DNA of 31,179 nt, from positions 1 through 31,179 of the forward strand of contig JAJYQZ010000295.1 of the NCBI GenBank assembly GCA_021794335.1, read 5' to 3'. Positions 7,453 through 13,574 of the stretch are shown in pieces (the first letter of the stretch is position 1; every line of letters begins with the position of its first letter). The stretch is from a bacterium (GTDB lineage Bacteria; SZUA-79; Acidulodesulfobacterales; Acidulodesulfobacteraceae). The notes under the pieces are model-generated. The model did not search any database and was not told the DNA's origin. It worked only from the letters and a program-made list of their open reading frames with translations. Made by a program: the position numbers and the translations under genes.

Positions 7453-7923
7453 ATGCAGACAAATAATAGCAATAGTAATTCAAGTGGTTTAGGGCAGGGA
7501 CACAGTTTCCAAAACTATATGTCGAAGATGTGGTTAATAGCCGTAGGGGCGGCTTTTTTAGCCGGTATATTAATCCCTATACTATTTTTAAATTGGTTTT
7601 ACGGAAAGGATTTTTGGCAGGAGTTCTTATTATTAAAAACGATGATAAAAAACGGGGAATGGAGATATTTTAATTATTTAAATATAGACCATAGCGCAGT
7701 AATGCTTGGATTTTATTTTTTAATAGAAAATATCATACTTCTTGAAATTATCTTTATGTATGCGGCATTTAAAATCGTAAAGGCGGAAGAAAAACGGCAT
7801 ATAAATATCGAGGCTAAATATAGGGAAAAAATAAATAATGAAGCTAAAGACAAAGATTTTGAAAAGAAGGCGGAAAATAATAAAGATAGTGAAAATAAAG
7901 CAAGTAAATTTAATTTGGAGTGA
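7453..7923 (+). CDS. Two-TM membrane protein, possible separate membrane domain of the coupling protein
   Basis: This 156-residue protein has a short Ser/Asn-rich N-terminus, a TM segment at about residues 26-46, an extracytoplasmic loop of about 45 residues, a second TM at about 90-112, and a charged, Lys/Glu/Asn-rich cytoplasmic tail. This is the topology of the N-terminal part of VirD4/TraD coupling proteins, which the ATPase at 5898 lacks. It starts behind AAAGGAGG and its stop is just before the relaxase-like gene. I do not recognise a named family from sequence alone. The split coupling-protein idea rests on topology and neighbourhood. Confidence 0.6.
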   Translation: MQTNNSNSNSSGLGQGHSFQNYMSKMWLIAVGAAFLAGILIPILFLNWFYGKDFWQEFLLLKTMIKNGEWRYFNYLNIDHSAVMLGFYFLIENIILLEIIFMYAAFKIVKAEEKRHINIEAKYREKINNEAKDKDFEKKAENNKDSENKASKFNLE

Positions 7924-7925
7924 TT

Positions 7926-8657
7926 ATGGGAAAAGAGCGGGTAGATTTAAATGAAAAAGATATTAATTTCCTAAAATTTCTATATAAACACAGATACTGC
8001 AATTTAAAGGCTGCCGATATATTATATTCAAAAAAACCACACACATTATATATCAGGCTTAAGAAATTAGCTGAATTTGATTATATAAAGGCCTTAAAGA
8101 TTAAAAACACAGAGGCTTTATATTTATTAGGAGCAGAAGGATATAAAATATTAAGTAAAATCGATCCGGAAACTGAATACAGAAAAAGAAATATAACGGA
8201 GCAAAGACTGCCGTTTAACGTAAATCATAATCTTATAATTGCGGAGATAGGGGCTATGATGAATATACGAAAATATGATTATGAAATCGATTTGAATATG
8301 AAAAAAATTCATCCTGAATGGAAACTTATACCGGATATTTTACTTTTTAATAAAATAGGTTTTGAGATTGAAATAGAAAATAAATCTATGATAAGATATG
8401 CAAAGAAATTAAGCGAATTGCAAAATACAAAAGAGATAGAACAATTAATCTATTTATCGCCTACGCCGCAGAGTTTAAAAGTTAAAGTGGAGAGTAACGA
8501 CGAATATGCTGCAGGCAATAATTTAGATGAAAGGATAATATTAGACGAAACAAAACAAAAAATAAATTATATCGATTTAAAGTATTTTATGAAAAATATT
8601 GATATTATAATATTTCCGCACGGGCAATTTAAAAAAATTAAAGAGGAGGAGCAATGA
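7926..8657 (+). CDS. Winged-helix / PD-(D/E)XK protein, candidate MOB_C-type relaxase
   Basis: This 243-residue protein has an N-terminal winged-helix region (about residues 1-85) and a C-terminal part with P136-D137 followed by E147-x-E149-x-E151-x-K153, a PD-(D/E)XK-like core. The same two-part design is known from MOB_C relaxases (pAD1 TraX, CloDF13 MobC) and from the Replic_Relax family. Such enzymes nick oriT without an HUH domain. It sits next to the coupling protein genes, and no other relaxase is visible in the element. I chose ATG 7926 because GGAG at 7917-7920 is correctly spaced; a GTG at 7920 is also in frame. Its stop overlaps the next start (ATGA). Assignment as relaxase is inference. 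Confidence 0.6.
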   Translation: MGKERVDLNEKDINFLKFLYKHRYCNLKAADILYSKKPHTLYIRLKKLAEFDYIKALKIKNTEALYLLGAEGYKILSKIDPETEYRKRNITEQRLPFNVNHNLIIAEIGAMMNIRKYDYEIDLNMKKIHPEWKLIPDILLFNKIGFEIEIENKSMIRYAKKLSELQNTKEIEQLIYLSPTPQSLKVKVESNDEYAAGNNLDERIILDETKQKINYIDLKYFMKNIDIIIFPHGQFKKIKEEEQ

Positions 8658-8956
8658 AAAAGATCAAGTTGACGGTTTTAGTATTAATGTTTGGAGTTTT
8701 AGGATTAAGTCTTTATGGGTGTGCAAATAAATATAACAGCGTGCCTTTGCATTCTGCAAAATATTATACAAAACATCAAAAACAAATGGCGGCCATTATA
8801 AAAGAGTGCAATAAAATACATCCTAAAATACAAAACCCCGGACAGTTAAAGAAATTTATGTCATCGAATTTAAGCAAGGACTGCCAAAATGCAAATTCAG
8901 CAGAAGATTATCTAACAAATCAAAGTCTCGCTAATAGCTTCGCTGCAGGGTGGTAA
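8654..8956 (+). CDS. EexN-like entry-exclusion lipoprotein
   Basis: This 100-residue lipoprotein has a lipobox L-Y-G-C ending at Cys23. The mature part carries the pattern Y-Y-x2-H...I-x-E-C...D-C-Q-N-A seen in EexN/TrbK-like lipoproteins, which block redundant transfer between cells carrying the same element. It overlaps the upstream gene by ATGA and is the last gene before a strong terminator. Its C-terminus, N-Q-S-L-A-N-S-F-A-A-G-W, closely matches the C-terminus of the VirB5-like protein at 16378, though the DNA differs. Confidence 0.65.
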   Translation: MKKIKLTVLVLMFGVLGLSLYGCANKYNSVPLHSAKYYTKHQKQMAAIIKECNKIHPKIQNPGQLKKFMSSNLSKDCQNANSAEDYLTNQSLANSFAAGW

Positions 8957-9000
8957 AATAAATATAATAATTTAAAAGATATTAAAATTAAATTAATTGA

Positions 9001-9036
9001 AGCCTGGCATTCTTTTAGAGTGCCAGGCTTTTTTTA
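9001..9036 (+). terminator. Intrinsic terminator after the relaxase/exclusion genes
   Basis: AGCCTGGCA (9001-9009) pairs perfectly with TGCCAGGCT (9021-9029) and is followed by a run of T. It separates the left transcript from the transfer promoter at 9123-9185. Confidence 0.92.
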
Positions 9037-9122
9037 TGTGCTAAAGAATATGTGAATCGTGCTTTAATTTTCCTTCATCTCCTTCAATACCTAAGTCTTT
9101 TCTTAAAAATAAAATTACTAAT

Positions 9123-9191
9123 ACTATCTTAAAAATAATCATATTTATTTTTTTACTTGACACATTATCTTAAAGATAATAAAATTTAGTA
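9123..9191 (+). promoter_or_regulatory. Transfer-operon promoter with twin operators; leaderless
   Basis: TTGACA (9157-9162), a 17-base spacer and TAAAAT (9180-9185) make a near-consensus promoter. The palindrome ATTATCTTAAAGATAAT (9164-9180) is identical to the one at 1814. A second, diverged copy, ACTATCTTAAAAATAAT (9123-9139), is centred 41 bp upstream. The -10 ends 7 bases before the ATG at 9192, so the transcript should begin at the start codon. Confidence 0.8.
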
Positions 9192-9407
9192 ATGAAGAAA
9201 CATATCTTAAAAATATATAGTTTTGAGCAAAACATCTCAATCACAGAATTAGCAAAAGATTTAGGAATTTCAAGATCGCATATTTATAACATAATCAAGT
9301 ATAGAGTTGGGCCGTCAACTAAACTTGCAAAAAAGATTGAGGAATATACGCACGGCGAAATAAAAGCTATTGATTTACTTTATCCTGAAAATTCAGAAAA
9401 TAAATAA
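9192..9407 (+). CDS. Small HTH regulator (Cro/XRE-like), leaderless
   Basis: This 71-residue protein is little more than a helix-turn-helix: I-T-E-L-A-K-D-L-G-I-S-R-S-H-I-Y-N-I-I-K is a textbook HTH (about residues 17-36). It is the first gene of the transfer operon and is made from a promoter that shares its operators with the repressor/initiator intergenic region. It may act as an antirepressor or Cro-like partner of the XRE protein at 1244, or as an autoregulator. No Shine-Dalgarno sequence is present, in line with a leaderless message. Confidence 0.75.
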   Translation: MKKHILKIYSFEQNISITELAKDLGISRSHIYNIIKYRVGPSTKLAKKIEEYTHGEIKAIDLLYPENSENK

Positions 9408-9445
9408 GTATCAAACACAATATTAATTTATTTTAAGGAGGAGTT

Positions 9446-9790
9446 ATGAACAAAAAAGAAAAAATCAAGGAATTAATCTTTAACGCACAAATTTATTTAA
9501 TCGGGGTTATCAGCTTGCTTGCGATTATCTTAAAACCGATAGTCGCTTCGGCGCAGCTCACTAACGGAAACTCTGCGGCAATAGGCAGTTCATTTTCGTC
9601 GGCCGAAACATGGATAAAAATGGTTTTCGGTCCGGGGATGTTTTTAATGGGTCTTGCCGGCGTGGCGGTGGCACATTTCGTCGGAAACGAAAAAGCGCAC
9701 TTTTGGGGCATGAGGGTCATGGTAGGCGGGCTTATAATTTTACTCGGCGAAGCGTTGTGGGCATTAATTTCAAGCTGGACGGGGGCGTAA
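9446..9790 (+). CDS. VirB2/TrbC-type major pilin
   Basis: This 114-residue protein has an N-terminal signal region ending A-S-A-Q (about residue 36), then two hydrophobic segments (about 57-80 and 88-110) around a short polar loop. That is the standard layout of VirB2/TrbC conjugative pilins, which form the mating pilus after signal cleavage. It is preceded by AAGGAGGAG and followed without a gap by the VirB8-like gene. Its position at the head of the T4SS genes matches F-like and P-like operons. Confidence 0.85.
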   Translation: MNKKEKIKELIFNAQIYLIGVISLLAIILKPIVASAQLTNGNSAAIGSSFSSAETWIKMVFGPGMFLMGLAGVAVAHFVGNEKAHFWGMRVMVGGLIILLGEALWALISSWTGA

Positions 9791-10446
9791 TGTTTAAGAA
9801 AAACGAAAAGCAGGCGGAATCTAAGCCTGTAAGACACAACGATGTGAAGGGCTTTATTAAAGACCAAAACAACTTTCTTAAAATAACAAATCTTTTTACT
9901 TTACTGCTTTTAGGACTGTCTTTTATTTTAGCTTTTAAGGCGTATATTAAGCCGCCGGTGGTCATAAGGGAGAATGCGGAAGGGCAAATACAGGTGATTA
10001 AAAACCTCGTATATAACGACAGGGTAACGCCTCTTGAAATCAATACTTTTTCAAAATTGTTTTTAAGGCGTTATCTCGCTTACAGCTCCTACGGCATAAC
10101 AAATCAGTTAGACAGGGCTTTAAGGATGATGTCCGGAAATTTTGAAAAAAGTAATATTGCGGATATCGAAAAAGACAATATGGTCCAGGGAATCGAAAAA
10201 GAGCAAGTTCATTCGAGGCTTAAAATCAAAAAGCTTAAAATTACGAAGGTCGAAGGCAATTACGTCTATCTAAAGGTCTTTGGAAATATTATCAGGAAGT
10301 ATTACGGCAGTAAAAAAAAGAGAATTGAAACTTTTAAGGGGAATTTAGTTTTAAAAAAGGTTAAAAGAACGGCCGCAAGACCATACGGACTTGCGGTAGC
10401 AAATTACAGTCAAATAATTCTAAACAAATTAACGGAGGGGAAATGA
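9790..10446 (+). CDS. VirB8/TraE-like inner-membrane T4SS protein
   Basis: This 218-residue protein has one N-terminal TM (about residues 34-52) and a periplasmic domain with the size and strand/helix layout of VirB8/TraE, a bitopic protein that nucleates the secretion channel at the inner membrane. The start is ATG 9790, sharing a base with the pilin stop (TAATG). A longer upstream frame would run inside the pilin gene and is not real. The stop overlaps the next ATG. Confidence 0.82.
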   Translation: MFKKNEKQAESKPVRHNDVKGFIKDQNNFLKITNLFTLLLLGLSFILAFKAYIKPPVVIRENAEGQIQVIKNLVYNDRVTPLEINTFSKLFLRRYLAYSSYGITNQLDRALRMMSGNFEKSNIADIEKDNMVQGIEKEQVHSRLKIKKLKITKVEGNYVYLKVFGNIIRKYYGSKKKRIETFKGNLVLKKVKRTAARPYGLAVANYSQIILNKLTEGK

Positions 10447-11351
10447 ACAAGAAATTAATTATCGCGGTAATTTTTATTTTAAGTTTAGCCGGCTATGCGC
10501 AAGTATCAAGCGCAAAAGGCATAAAATATGTTTATGCCGGCAGGGTAGGCAAGACCTTTGCCTTCCATAAAGAAGTCCATACAATATTCACGTCGCCTGG
10601 TTATATGTCAACGATAGTTTTGCCGGAAAAAGCTTTAAAGGTATTCTTGGGCAATGCGTCGGCGTTCAGGGCGAGGGTTTACGGAAAGGAAGTAATAATA
10701 AAGCCGGTAATAAAGAAATACGGCGAGCAGAGCGATCTTGTGATACTCACAAAAAATTTAAGCTTTGCATACAGGATTATATCGGGAACGCCTGAAAATG
10801 CAGATTTTCTCGTTTATGTTAAATCTCCGTGGACGGGAACTTACGTAAAAAATGCCTTCGATAGAATCCTAAAGCTTAAAGAACAAAAACTTTACGCAAG
10901 ATACAAAACTAAATTTATCAAACTTGCTAATTTAAGCAGAGAAGTAAAAAAAGACAAGAGATTTGCATTAAAACTGCTTTTAAAAGTTAATAAGGAAAAG
11001 CTTAATCAGACGCAGACGGGAGACAACGGACACTTTAAAATTACTTTAACTTCAATATCGAGGGCGGACGGATACGATTATATCTTTTATAAGGTAGTGA
11101 ATAACACTAATAGAGGATATCTGTTCGTAAACGTCAACGTTACGAATAATAACAAACTAATGCCGGTCGAGAAAGCTAATTTAATGGGAAAAACGGTAAA
11201 GCCTTTAAGCATAAAGACGGGAATGATTATATTTAAGGCGGTAAACAGGCAATACAATAATATCTCGGCGGATTTTATTTTCAGCGTAAACAGACGTCTT
11301 AAAAAATACGGCTTCAATGTAGGCGGATATTATTCCGAAGGAGGCTACTAA
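10443..11351 (+). CDS. VirB9/TraK-like outer-membrane core protein
   Basis: This 302-residue protein has a signal peptide (cleavage near S-S-A-K, residue 24). Its N-terminal beta domain has Y-x-G-R-x-G-x-T-F-x-F...T-I-F-T-S-P-G-Y and its C-terminal beta domain starts at about residue 195, as in the VirB9/TraK/TrbG secretins that build the outer-membrane core complex with VirB7 and VirB10. It overlaps its neighbours on both sides by 1-4 bases and is preceded by GGAGGGG, so it is translationally coupled. Confidence 0.82.
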   Translation: MNKKLIIAVIFILSLAGYAQVSSAKGIKYVYAGRVGKTFAFHKEVHTIFTSPGYMSTIVLPEKALKVFLGNASAFRARVYGKEVIIKPVIKKYGEQSDLVILTKNLSFAYRIISGTPENADFLVYVKSPWTGTYVKNAFDRILKLKEQKLYARYKTKFIKLANLSREVKKDKRFALKLLLKVNKEKLNQTQTGDNGHFKITLTSISRADGYDYIFYKVVNNTNRGYLFVNVNVTNNNKLMPVEKANLMGKTVKPLSIKTGMIIFKAVNRQYNNISADFIFSVNRRLKKYGFNVGGYYSEGGY

Positions 11352-11551
11352 TGTCGAAGGCATTATTAGGAATAATACTGATTGCCGGAATGTCCGTAAT
11401 GGCGGGCTGCGCAAGTTATGGACAGGTAAAGAGCAATGCGAAACTTACGGCGCATGAAAGGTATGAATTGGGTTTAAGAACCGATAAGCTCGAAGGCTTA
11501 AAACCGATACCGCTTAAAAAGACTAAGAAGGAGGCCTCTAATGTCAAATAA
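11351..11551 (+). CDS. VirB7/TraV-like small lipoprotein
   Basis: This 66-residue lipoprotein has a lipobox M-A-G-C at about residue 19. A short charged mature chain follows. Its place between the VirB9-like and VirB10-like genes and its size fit the VirB7 lipoprotein that anchors the outer-membrane core. Identification rests on size, lipobox and position, since VirB7 proteins have little conserved sequence. Confidence 0.72.
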   Translation: MSKALLGIILIAGMSVMAGCASYGQVKSNAKLTAHERYELGLRTDKLEGLKPIPLKKTKKEASNVK

Positions 11552-12521
11552 TATCGAAGAACAGGAGCAGACTCCGCCTGAACAGCAGCAAAAGACCGGC
11601 AATACGCCTAAGCAAAAGAAAATGATAATAATTATTTTCGGAATCGCAGTTTTAATATTTATTATTTATATCTTTGCACAACTGGCAATGCTTGTCAAAA
11701 AGAAAAACGTCAAGATGCAGACTCCGGCCAAAACGGCGGCGGTAGTTAAAAAAAGAAACCAAAAACTCAGCACCCTTCTAAAAAGCTTTAGGACGGAGAT
11801 ACAAAAAAGAAATATGAAAATGGCAAATGTTGAAGTTAGACAGAGACGGATGAGAAGCGAAACTATTAAAAAAAATAAAATAAAACTCAATACTAAAATG
11901 GCGGTATATGTTTACATAGCAAAACCGAAGGCGGAAGCGACGGTTTACCATAAGAAGTTAAAATCGGTAATATCTTATAACAACGGAATACCGCCGGGGA
12001 CGACGGTTTACGCCGATTTGATAAATGCGGTGTTTAGCTATAACGCTCTGGCGCCGGCTAAAGCGGAACTCTTGCAGAATATTTACAGCAATACTAAGAA
12101 AATCATACTGCCTAAAGGCACGGTGTTTTTAGGGCAGGTCAGCACTTTACATTCGCAGAACAGGGTTAATATAACATTCTCGCAGGTTGTCATGCCGGAC
12201 GGCAAGACTTATTCCGTAAAAGCGATCGCTTTGTCGAACAACGGCAGCGGGGGAATAAAAGGACAGGTAAGCTCTCCTGCGGTTATGGACGCATTGGAAG
12301 GAACGGGCGAGGCGGTTTTAGGGCTTGGAAGCATATTCTTTGGAGGCAACAACGCAAATCCCTATTCTATGAACGACCAGCTTAAATATGCCGCAGGAAC
12401 GTCTCTAACCAATCAGGCGGCAAACAGCCTCGCTAATGCGCAGTCAAACAATAAAACTACTATAACCGTAAAAGCTGGTAAGACCATAAAAATAATGTTT
12501 TTGACAGGGTTTAATAGATGA
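11541..12521 (+). CDS. VirB10/TraB/TrbI-like core protein
   Basis: This 326-residue protein has a Gln/Pro-rich cytoplasmic head, a TM at about residues 29-48, and a C-terminal beta-barrel region typical of TrbI/VirB10 (P-G-T-T-V-Y-A-x-L...L-P-K-G-T-V-F-L-G-Q...G-x-G-G-I-K-G-Q-V). VirB10 spans both membranes and passes an energy signal to the outer-membrane pore. It starts 11 bases inside the VirB7-like gene, behind AAGGAGG, and ends over the next ATG. Confidence 0.85.
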   Translation: MSNNIEEQEQTPPEQQQKTGNTPKQKKMIIIIFGIAVLIFIIYIFAQLAMLVKKKNVKMQTPAKTAAVVKKRNQKLSTLLKSFRTEIQKRNMKMANVEVRQRRMRSETIKKNKIKLNTKMAVYVYIAKPKAEATVYHKKLKSVISYNNGIPPGTTVYADLINAVFSYNALAPAKAELLQNIYSNTKKIILPKGTVFLGQVSTLHSQNRVNITFSQVVMPDGKTYSVKAIALSNNGSGGIKGQVSSPAVMDALEGTGEAVLGLGSIFFGGNNANPYSMNDQLKYAAGTSLTNQAANSLANAQSNNKTTITVKAGKTIKIMFLTGFNR

Positions 12522-12958
12522 AAAAAATCATTGCGGCAGTATTAATAATGTTAGTAGTCGGGGTAGGACGTGCATACGGTTACGAGTCCGGAAAAATTGT
12601 TATATACGGTAAAAAGACTTTTAAAGCTGCCGTATTAATAGCGAATAAGCCTGATGAATGGGTCTTAGGTCTGATGTATATAAGGCATTTGGATAAAAAT
12701 GCGGGGCTTTTAATGATAATACCGCCGGATAAAGTTGCCGTATGGATGAAAAATATGCTAATGCCTATCGACTGTATCTATATAAACAAAAAGGAGGTGG
12801 TAAGAGTTTATAAAAATCTTCCGGTTTGCATAACAAAAAATTGCAAGAATTACTATTCTAAATCTATCGTAAATATGATTTTAGAAGTCAACGCCGGAAC
12901 TGCAAAAAGATACGGAATTAAGAAAAACGACGAAGTAAGGCTAAAAATAACGCCGTAG
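12518..12958 (+). CDS. Exported DUF192 protein
   Basis: This 146-residue protein has a signal peptide (residues 1-21) and the DUF192 core: G-L-M-x-I-R-x-L...G-L-L-M-I-I-P...V-W-M-K-N-M-L-M-P-I-D-C-I-Y-I. DUF192 is a small beta-rich family of unknown biochemical function, usually encoded as a single gene. Its placement inside a T4SS operon, overlapping the VirB10 stop by 4 bases, suggests a periplasmic role in the transfer apparatus of this element. That is inferred from context only. Extra cysteines (C-I-T-K-N-C) could form a disulfide. Confidence 0.8.
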   Translation: MKKIIAAVLIMLVVGVGRAYGYESGKIVIYGKKTFKAAVLIANKPDEWVLGLMYIRHLDKNAGLLMIIPPDKVAVWMKNMLMPIDCIYINKKEVVRVYKNLPVCITKNCKNYYSKSIVNMILEVNAGTAKRYGIKKNDEVRLKITP

Positions 12959-13023
12959 AATGCGTTTTAAGGCGTTCTAAAGAGGAAACAGGCAGTAAAC
13001 CATTAAGAAAAAATTAATTAAAC

Positions 13024-13040
13024 TGTCCGCCTGGCGGACA
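13024..13040. repeat. 17-bp palindrome TGTCCGCC-N-GGCGGACA, copy 3
   Basis: Perfect arms with a central T, 22 bases before the ATG at 13063. The sequence that follows (TAAAAAAAGGAG, then A-rich up to the ATG) resembles the leader after copy 4, so the palindrome may have been copied together with a leader. Confidence 0.85.
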
Positions 13041-13062
13041 CTAAAAAAAGGAGATTAAAAAA

Positions 13063-13368
13063 ATGAAATGTCCAAGCTGTGGCGGAAACATTAGGGAAAC
13101 CGATTTTGTGTTCGAGTGCGAAAACGTTAAGTATGACAAAGAGAAAAAAGAGAATGTCGGTTCTTGCGATTTTACGGTATTCAGGAAGGTTGCCGGAAAA
13201 AAACTAAGTTCAAAAACCTTTCAAAAGCTTTTAGGCGGAGAGACTATATTTGTCGAAGGTCTAAAGAAAAATAACGGAGAGGAATTTGATACAAATCTGA
13301 AACTCGACGTCGAAGAACATAGAATCATATTCGTCAAGGACGAAGAAGACGATACCGAGGAATTTTAA
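13063..13368 (+). CDS. Stand-alone topoisomerase C-terminal zinc repeat protein
   Basis: This 101-residue protein begins C-P-S-C-G-G-x-I and continues with C-E-N...C-D-F-T-V-F-R-K-V-A-G-K-K-L...L-L-G-G-E-T-I-F-V-E-G-L. This is the pattern of the C-terminal repeat of TopB-type DNA topoisomerases (Toprim_Crpt), which binds DNA through a zinc ribbon, but here no topoisomerase domain is attached. An AAAGGAG ribosome site is present. It may bind single-stranded transfer DNA; that role is inferred. The acidic tail (E-D-D-T-E-E-F) is unusual for a DNA-binding protein. Confidence 0.65.
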   Translation: MKCPSCGGNIRETDFVFECENVKYDKEKKENVGSCDFTVFRKVAGKKLSSKTFQKLLGGETIFVEGLKKNNGEEFDTNLKLDVEEHRIIFVKDEEDDTEEF

Positions 13369-13373
13369 TTGAA

Positions 13374-13572
13374 ATGAAATTTATCGATTATATTTTAAAA
13401 AAAACACGAAGAAAACAAACTCAGCCGGCAGGAATATCTTGCTATAAGGGTATCTTTTTTTAAAAACGAAAAAAGCATACTAAAAACAATGCAGTTTATA
13501 AGCAATGAATTTTCCGAAGATACGGCCGGAAAGCTTAACAGAGTAATCGAAAAATATTTAGAGGGTAAATAA
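13374..13572 (+). pseudogene. Small gene split by a frameshift at an A8 run
   Basis: ATG 13374 opens M-K-F-I-D-Y-I-L-K-K and then hits eight A (13397-13404). In the initial frame it stops after about 29 codons. Skipping one A joins it to a frame that stays open to TAA 13570-13572 (H-E-E-N-K-L-S-R-Q-E-Y-L...V-I-E-K-Y-L-E-G-K). That second frame has no start codon of its own before 13486. Together they would form a ~65-residue protein whose stop is 2 bases before the VirB4 start. It could be a broken gene, a slippage-dependent gene or a sequencing error in the homopolymer. No family recognised. Confidence 0.6.
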
Positions 13573-13574
13573 TA

